9,872 nt of DNA, taken from Verrucomicrobiota bacterium (GTDB lineage Bacteria > Verrucomicrobiota > Verrucomicrobiia > Limisphaerales > UBA1096). This document shows positions 6,491-9,872 of this stretch, one piece after another. Position 1 is the first letter of the stretch. Every line of letters begins with the position of its first letter. Under the pieces are notes generated by a model. It saw nothing but the letters and a program-made list of their open reading frames with translations. It made no database searches and was not told the origin of the DNA. A program made the position numbers and the translations under genes. Location: assembly GCA_030747575.1 (NCBI GenBank), contig JASLKI010000387.1, positions 1-9,872 on the forward strand. Direction: 5' to 3'.

Positions 6491-7552
6491 GTGAGTAACC
6501 TCTCCAACCAACCCAACCAACCCGAAGACGGGCCGGGGTTCGCCCCGGCCCGTTCTTTTTTTCGCCACCGCAATCTAAGCTGGATCTCAGTTTGGCCAAG
6601 CGGATGGGTTGCGGTACTCCTCCTGTGCATCGGCTTGGCCAAGCAGGCCGCGCAGCCGATCGATGGTGACGCCGTTACCGTGCAGTTAGCCAAGAGCTCG
6701 CTGTTGCTTGACGTCCACGGACGGGGCGAACGCGCCCTGGCCGTTGGCGATCGCGGCCACATCCTACTCACGACCGACAGCGGCCACAACTGGCAGCAAG
6801 TCCCCGCTCCGACCCGGCGCATGCTTACGGGGGTGTTCCTCGTTGACGAACAGGTCGCTTGGGCGGTGGGCCATCAGTCGGTGATCTTAAAATCCGGTGA
6901 CGGTGGCGAAACATGGGCCAAGGCCAACGTCGAGAATGACCCCGAGACCGCCTACCTCGACATTCTTTTTTTGGACGCCAAGACCGGTTTCATCGTGGGT
7001 TCGTATGGCAAGTTTCTCTCGACCAGCGACGGCGGCAGAACGTGGACCGAGGCGAAGCAGGATGACGACCCGCACTTCAGCCACATCATTCCCGCGCCGG
7101 ACGGCGGCCTGTGGTTGACCGGTGAGTTTGGCACCGTACGGCGTAGCGGCGACCGGGCCAGGCGCTGGGAACCGCTGGCGACGCCGTACGAAGGCACGTT
7201 CTTCGGCACGCTGCCCTTGGCCAAGGGCGGTGTGGTGGTGTTCGGTTTGCGCGGCAACATCTTTCGCAGCGAAGACGGAAAGGCGTGGAAACAGGTTGAG
7301 TCGCCAACGCAGTCGCTATTACACGGCGGCTTGGCCTTGGCCGACGACCGGCTCGTGCTCACCGCCGCCGCCGGTCAACTGCTGGTCAGCGCCGACGAGG
7401 GGCGCTCGTTCCGCTTGGCTGCCTGGCCGGGCGCTGCATCAGCCACGGCGACCAGCCTGTGGCAGGCCGCTGACGGAGGCGTGCTGCTGACAAGTGACAA
7501 GGGCGTGCATCGGCTCGAGTTGGCCGACCTAAAAATGGAGGCGGCGAAATGA
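6491..7552 (+). CDS. YCF48/BNR-type beta-propeller protein of the export cassette
   Basis: The product is a predicted periplasmic beta-propeller resembling YCF48 and BNR/Asp-box proteins. Asp-box-like blades are visible at TTDSGHNW (94-101), KSGDGGETW (134-142), STSDGGRTW (about 177-185), then more weakly at RSGDRARRW, RSEDGKAW and VSADEGRSF. A hydrophobic export segment, GWVAVLLLCIGLA (38-50), precedes the propeller. The start is unsettled. The GTG at 6491 (353 residues) or the TTG at 6488 are the only usual start codons upstream of the hydrophobic segment, but both place the terminator hairpin inside the coding sequence (about residues 13-24). The first in-frame ATG (6821, residue 111) is inside the propeller and too late. 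No Shine-Dalgarno is seen. The stop overlaps the RND start as ATGA, so the two are translationally coupled. Homologous propellers sit beside MMPL genes in cassettes of this type; an assembly or accessory role for the pump is inferred. Confidence 0.88.
   Translation: MSNLSNQPNQPEDGPGFAPARSFFRHRNLSWISVWPSGWVAVLLLCIGLAKQAAQPIDGDAVTVQLAKSSLLLDVHGRGERALAVGDRGHILLTTDSGHNWQQVPAPTRRMLTGVFLVDEQVAWAVGHQSVILKSGDGGETWAKANVENDPETAYLDILFLDAKTGFIVGSYGKFLSTSDGGRTWTEAKQDDDPHFSHIIPAPDGGLWLTGEFGTVRRSGDRARRWEPLATPYEGTFFGTLPLAKGGVVVFGLRGNIFRSEDGKAWKQVESPTQSLLHGGLALADDRLVLTAAAGQLLVSADEGRSFRLAAWPGAASATATSLWQAADGGVLLTSDKGVHRLELADLKMEAAK
6504..6521 (+). repeat. 9-bp tandem duplication (CCAACCAAC x2) before the terminator
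   Basis: Two exact copies of CCAACCAAC lie at 6504-6512 and 6513-6521, between the DUF1329 stop and the terminator stem. Read in the propeller-protein frame they give NQPNQP, a low-complexity stretch that looks more like intergenic DNA than a signal-peptide n-region. Confidence 0.7.
6528..6562 (+). terminator. Strong intrinsic terminator after the DUF1329 gene
   Basis: A perfect 11-bp stem (6528-6538 pairs with 6543-6553) closes on a stable TTCG tetraloop (6539-6542) and runs into a T-tract (TTCTTTTTTT, 6553-6562). There is no T-run on the other strand, so it works only in the plus direction. It should end most transcripts of the DUF1302-DUF1329 pair, or act as an attenuator that lowers expression of the downstream propeller and RND genes. 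Confidence 0.88.
6634..6643. repeat. One copy of an iterated palindrome, CTTGGCCAAG
   Basis: The 10-bp perfect palindrome CTTGGCCAAG occurs exactly at 2394-2403, 2573-2582, 6634-6643, 7216-7225, 7980-7989 and 8118-8127. The 8-bp core TTGGCCAA is also at 6592-6599 and 9037-9044. Most copies read LAK in frame (TTG GCC AAG), but the one at 2573 reads LGQA in the minus-strand gene, so amino-acid preference alone does not explain it. The DUF1302 and DUF1329 genes contain none. Confidence 0.75.
7537..7541 (+). promoter_or_regulatory. Shine-Dalgarno of the RND exporter gene
   Basis: GGAGG lies 7 nt before the ATG at 7549, inside the last codons of the propeller gene. With the ATGA stop-start overlap it fixes the exporter start and allows reinitiation by ribosomes leaving the propeller gene. 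It also shows that this organism uses canonical ribosome binding sites, making their absence from the other genes here notable. Confidence 0.85.
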
Positions 7553-9872
7553 GCGGCACCGGTTTCGCAGCACGAGTGGAGCAGTGGGTGTTCGGTCGCC
7601 GCAAATTGTTACTGGTTATTTTCCTGCTGGCTACGGTGGTGCTGTTTGGGTTTGCCACGCAGACGAAGATCGACGCCGGCTTCGAGAAGCAACTCCCGCA
7701 GGGACACCCGTACATCGAGACTTTCACGAAATATCAGGCGGAGTTCGGCGGCGCCAACCGTGTGATGATCGCGCTGATGGCGGGGGAGGGCGACATTTTC
7801 ACGCCGGAATATTTTACAACGCTTGAGGCGGTGACGCAGGAAATGTACGGCATGCCGGGCGTGGACCAGTCGAGTGTCACGTCGCTCTTCACGCCGAATG
7901 TCCGGTTCACCGAGGTCGTCGAGGATGGCTTCACCGGCGGGAACGTTGTGCCGTCTGACTTCACGCCGACGCCCGCAGGCTTGGCCAAGGTGCGAGAGAA
8001 CGCGCTCAAGTCAAACTACATGGGGCGGCTCGTGACCGACTCATTCAACGGCACGATGGTGATGGCCAACCTGCTCGACATCGATTCGGCCACCGGCGAG
8101 CGACTCGACACCTTCGCCTTGGCCAAGCGGCTGGAGGCGTTGCGAGTGAAGCACGAGTCGAATGCCGTCAGCGTGCACATCATCGGCTTCGCCAAGGTTA
8201 TGGGCGATGTTCGGGACGGGGCGCTAAACGTCGTGTTTTTCTTTGGCGTGACGGTGGTGGTGACTTCGCTGCTGGTTTGGCTCTACGCGCAGTCGTTTTG
8301 GTTTGCGGCGCTGCCGCTGGGTTGCTCGATCTCGGCGGTGGCGTGGCAGCTTGGCCTGTTGAACCGGCTTGGCTACGGCATTGATCCGATGTCTATCCTC
8401 GTGCCATTTCTCATTTTTGCGATCGGCGTGAGCCATGGTGTGCAAATGGTGCGGGCGTTTCGCGCCGAGCTGTTTGCGGGCAGCGACTCGCTCGAGGCGG
8501 CGCGCAGTGCATTCCGGCAACTGCTCGTGCCGGGCAGCGTGGCGTTGATCACGGACACGATCGGGTTTATCACCATCCTGCTCATCCCGGTGCCGACGAT
8601 TCGTGAGTTGGCCATCGCCGCGAGCATCGGTGTGGCGGCGATTATCCTGACGAATCTGCTGCTGTTGCCGTTGCTGTTGTCGTATCAGAAACCCCGCGCC
8701 GGATACCGCGAGAGCGTGGCCCGGCGTAAGGTGTGGACGAGTAAAATCTGGCATGCGGTCGCGCGGTTGTCGGATCCCAAGGTGGCGGTTCTGCTGGTTG
8801 CCGTTTGTGCGGTGATGTTTGGGCTTGGCTTTTCGAAGGCCATGCGCGTGGAGGTCGGCGACCTGCACGAGGGCGTGCCGGAGTTGCGGCCGGACTCGCG
8901 CTACAACCGCGACAGCGCGATGATCACCAGCAATTTCAATCTTGGCGTGGATGTTTTCATCGCGTTCACCGAGACGGTGGAGGACGGCTCGGTGGACTAC
9001 GGGGCGATGGAGTTGCTCGACCGTTTCGAGTGGCATTTGGCCAACGTCGAGGGAGTGAAAAATGTCATGGGCTTGGCCGGTATCGCGCGCGCGATCAATT
9101 CCGGCTACAGCGAGGGCAGCCTCAAGTGGAGTGTGTTGCCGCACAACCGCGAAATGCTGGCGCAGGCGGTCGGGCGCGTGGAGACATCGACCGGCCTCAC
9201 CAATCTCGACGGCAGCGTGTTGCCGGTGATGGTGTTTCTCGAGGATCACAAGGCGGAAACGTTGCGACGCGTTGTCGCCGCGGTGAAGGCGTTCAACGAA
9301 AAGGCGTTCAACGAACAAACCGGAACTAAAAATCTAAGTGTATTGGAGGATTGGCTGGCATTCCGGTATGCGGTAAAAACACAGTTCAACCTGGCCGGCG
9401 GCAACGCCGGCGTGATGGCGGCGACCAACGAGGTCGTCGAGGCGGCGCAGTTCCCGATTTTGATTTATGTGTACGTCGCGGTGGCGCTGCTGTGCTTCGC
9501 CAGCTACCGCTCAATAAAGGCGGTCGTGTGCATCGTGCTGCCGTTGGCGCTGGTGTCGGTGTTGGCTCATAGCCTGATGCACGCGCTGGAGATCGGCCTG
9601 AAAACTTCGACGCTGCCGGTGGTGGCGCTGGGTGTGGGCGAGGGGGTGGATTACGGGATTTATTTGTTCAGCTGCTTTGTCGCGCAACGGCGCAAGGGGC
9701 TTTCGTTTGCCGAGGCGATGGATGCCGCGATGACACAGGTCGGCAGCGCGGTGGTGTTCACCGGCCTGACGCTTTCCGTCGGGGTCGGCACGTGGGCATT
9801 CTCGGCGCTGCAGTTTCAGGCCGACATGGGCATTCTGCTGATGTTCATGTTTTTGATGAACATGGTTTTCGC
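7549..9872 (+). CDS. MMPL/RND-superfamily exporter (3' end outside window)
   Basis: The product is an inner-membrane RND-superfamily transporter of the MMPL type, expected to use the proton gradient to move a hydrophobic or lipid-like substrate. 774 codons are present; the frame is open to the right edge. The topology is the duplicated RND plan. TM1 (about 19-38) is followed by a large periplasmic domain (about 39-227), then TM2-TM6, of which TM4 contains GVSHGVQM (293-300). TM7 (VAVLLVAVCAVMFGLGF) leads into a second periplasmic domain (about 425-640), then TM8-TM11, of which TM10 carries GVGEGVDYG (695-703) with the likely proton-relay D701-Y702. TM12 is cut by the window, so probably only a few dozen residues are missing. 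The first half has Q299-M300 where the second has D-Y. A KAFNE duplication lies at 580-589. The start is fixed by GGAGG and the overlap with the upstream gene. In this gene neighbourhood it is the energised component of the presumed export route. Confidence 0.94.
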   Translation, partial: MSGTGFAARVEQWVFGRRKLLLVIFLLATVVLFGFATQTKIDAGFEKQLPQGHPYIETFTKYQAEFGGANRVMIALMAGEGDIFTPEYFTTLEAVTQEMYGMPGVDQSSVTSLFTPNVRFTEVVEDGFTGGNVVPSDFTPTPAGLAKVRENALKSNYMGRLVTDSFNGTMVMANLLDIDSATGERLDTFALAKRLEALRVKHESNAVSVHIIGFAKVMGDVRDGALNVVFFFGVTVVVTSLLVWLYAQSFWFAALPLGCSISAVAWQLGLLNRLGYGIDPMSILVPFLIFAIGVSHGVQMVRAFRAELFAGSDSLEAARSAFRQLLVPGSVALITDTIGFITILLIPVPTIRELAIAASIGVAAIILTNLLLLPLLLSYQKPRAGYRESVARRKVWTSKIWHAVARLSDPKVAVLLVAVCAVMFGLGFSKAMRVEVGDLHEGVPELRPDSRYNRDSAMITSNFNLGVDVFIAFTETVEDGSVDYGAMELLDRFEWHLANVEGVKNVMGLAGIARAINSGYSEGSLKWSVLPHNREMLAQAVGRVETSTGLTNLDGSVLPVMVFLEDHKAETLRRVVAAVKAFNEKAFNEQTGTKNLSVLEDWLAFRYAVKTQFNLAGGNAGVMAATNEVVEAAQFPILIYVYVAVALLCFASYRSIKAVVCIVLPLALVSVLAHSLMHALEIGLKTSTLPVVALGVGEGVDYGIYLFSCFVAQRRKGLSFAEAMDAAMTQVGSAVVFTGLTLSVGVGTWAFSALQFQADMGILLMFMFLMNMVF
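9286..9315 (+). repeat. Perfect 15-bp tandem duplication in the RND gene
   Basis: AAGGCGTTCAACGAA occurs twice head to tail (9286-9300, 9301-9315), duplicating KAFNE (residues 580-589) in the second periplasmic domain. The copies are identical at DNA level, so the event is recent or still unstable. The frame is kept. Confidence 0.95.

Noticed and set aside
5114..6568. A 484-codon open frame on the minus strand, fully antisense to the DUF1329 gene
   Set aside because: Its translation is low-complexity (Val, Arg and His rich) with no family signature, it reads through the terminator hairpin, and the plus strand encodes a clear DUF1329 protein. It is a codon-bias shadow.
6604..6606. ATG just after the terminator as the start of the propeller protein
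   Set aside because: It is in a different frame from the propeller and reaches a stop after about 20 codons.
8224..9318. A 364-codon minus-strand open frame antisense to the RND gene
   Set aside because: The product is dominated by Arg, His and Gln, as expected from reading a Val/Ala/Leu-rich membrane protein in reverse. The plus-strand frame is a well-formed transporter.

Overview
The window reads as an ordinary, moderately GC-rich bacterial chromosome segment from a Gram-negative organism. Every protein has a recognisable export signal or membrane segments, and one is an outer-membrane beta-barrel ending in Phe. The left-hand secreted glycoside-hydrolase-like protein, with its CRRC motif, looks like the large secreted hydrolases of the Verrucomicrobiota/Planctomycetota. 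The four-gene exporter cassette is best known from Proteobacteria, but related sets occur elsewhere. A verrucomicrobial source is my best guess, not something the sequence proves. I see no tRNA, rRNA, CRISPR array, insertion sequence or integrase.

Layout. Positions 1-2618 hold one long minus-strand gene that is open to the left edge: a secreted protein with two apparent hydrolase-like halves. A divergent intergenic region (about 2619-2797) separates it from four plus-strand genes: (1) a DUF1302-family outer-membrane protein, 2798-5101; (2) a DUF1329-family periplasmic protein, 5120-6475; (3) a YCF48/BNR-type beta-propeller protein, ending at 7552; (4) an MMPL/RND-superfamily exporter from 7549 that runs off the right edge inside its last membrane segment. 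Genes 1 and 2 are 18 bp apart. Genes 3 and 4 overlap by ATGA, with a good Shine-Dalgarno inside the end of gene 3. Between genes 2 and 3 sits a textbook intrinsic terminator (11-bp stem, TTCG loop, T-tract).

How the genes work together. DUF1302, DUF1329, YCF48-like and MMPL genes recur together in bacteria. The natural inference is an envelope-spanning export route: the RND pump in the inner membrane, the DUF1329 and propeller proteins in the periplasm, and the DUF1302 barrel in the outer membrane. The substrate is unknown; a hydrophobic or lipid-like molecule is plausible by analogy with other MMPL proteins. The most unusual detail is that this DUF1302 barrel carries an inserted helical hairpin of about 110 residues. 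Its first arm is six uninterrupted heptads of the type A/G-G-L-A-Q-V-x, which could let the barrel reach into the periplasm toward the pump.

Other points of interest are the terminator lying inside the only conventional reading frame for the propeller protein's N-terminus, a highly iterated palindrome CTTGGCCAAG (six exact copies), a C9 tract between two possible starts of the outer-membrane gene, and loss of the proton-relay Asp-Tyr from the first half of the RND protein.
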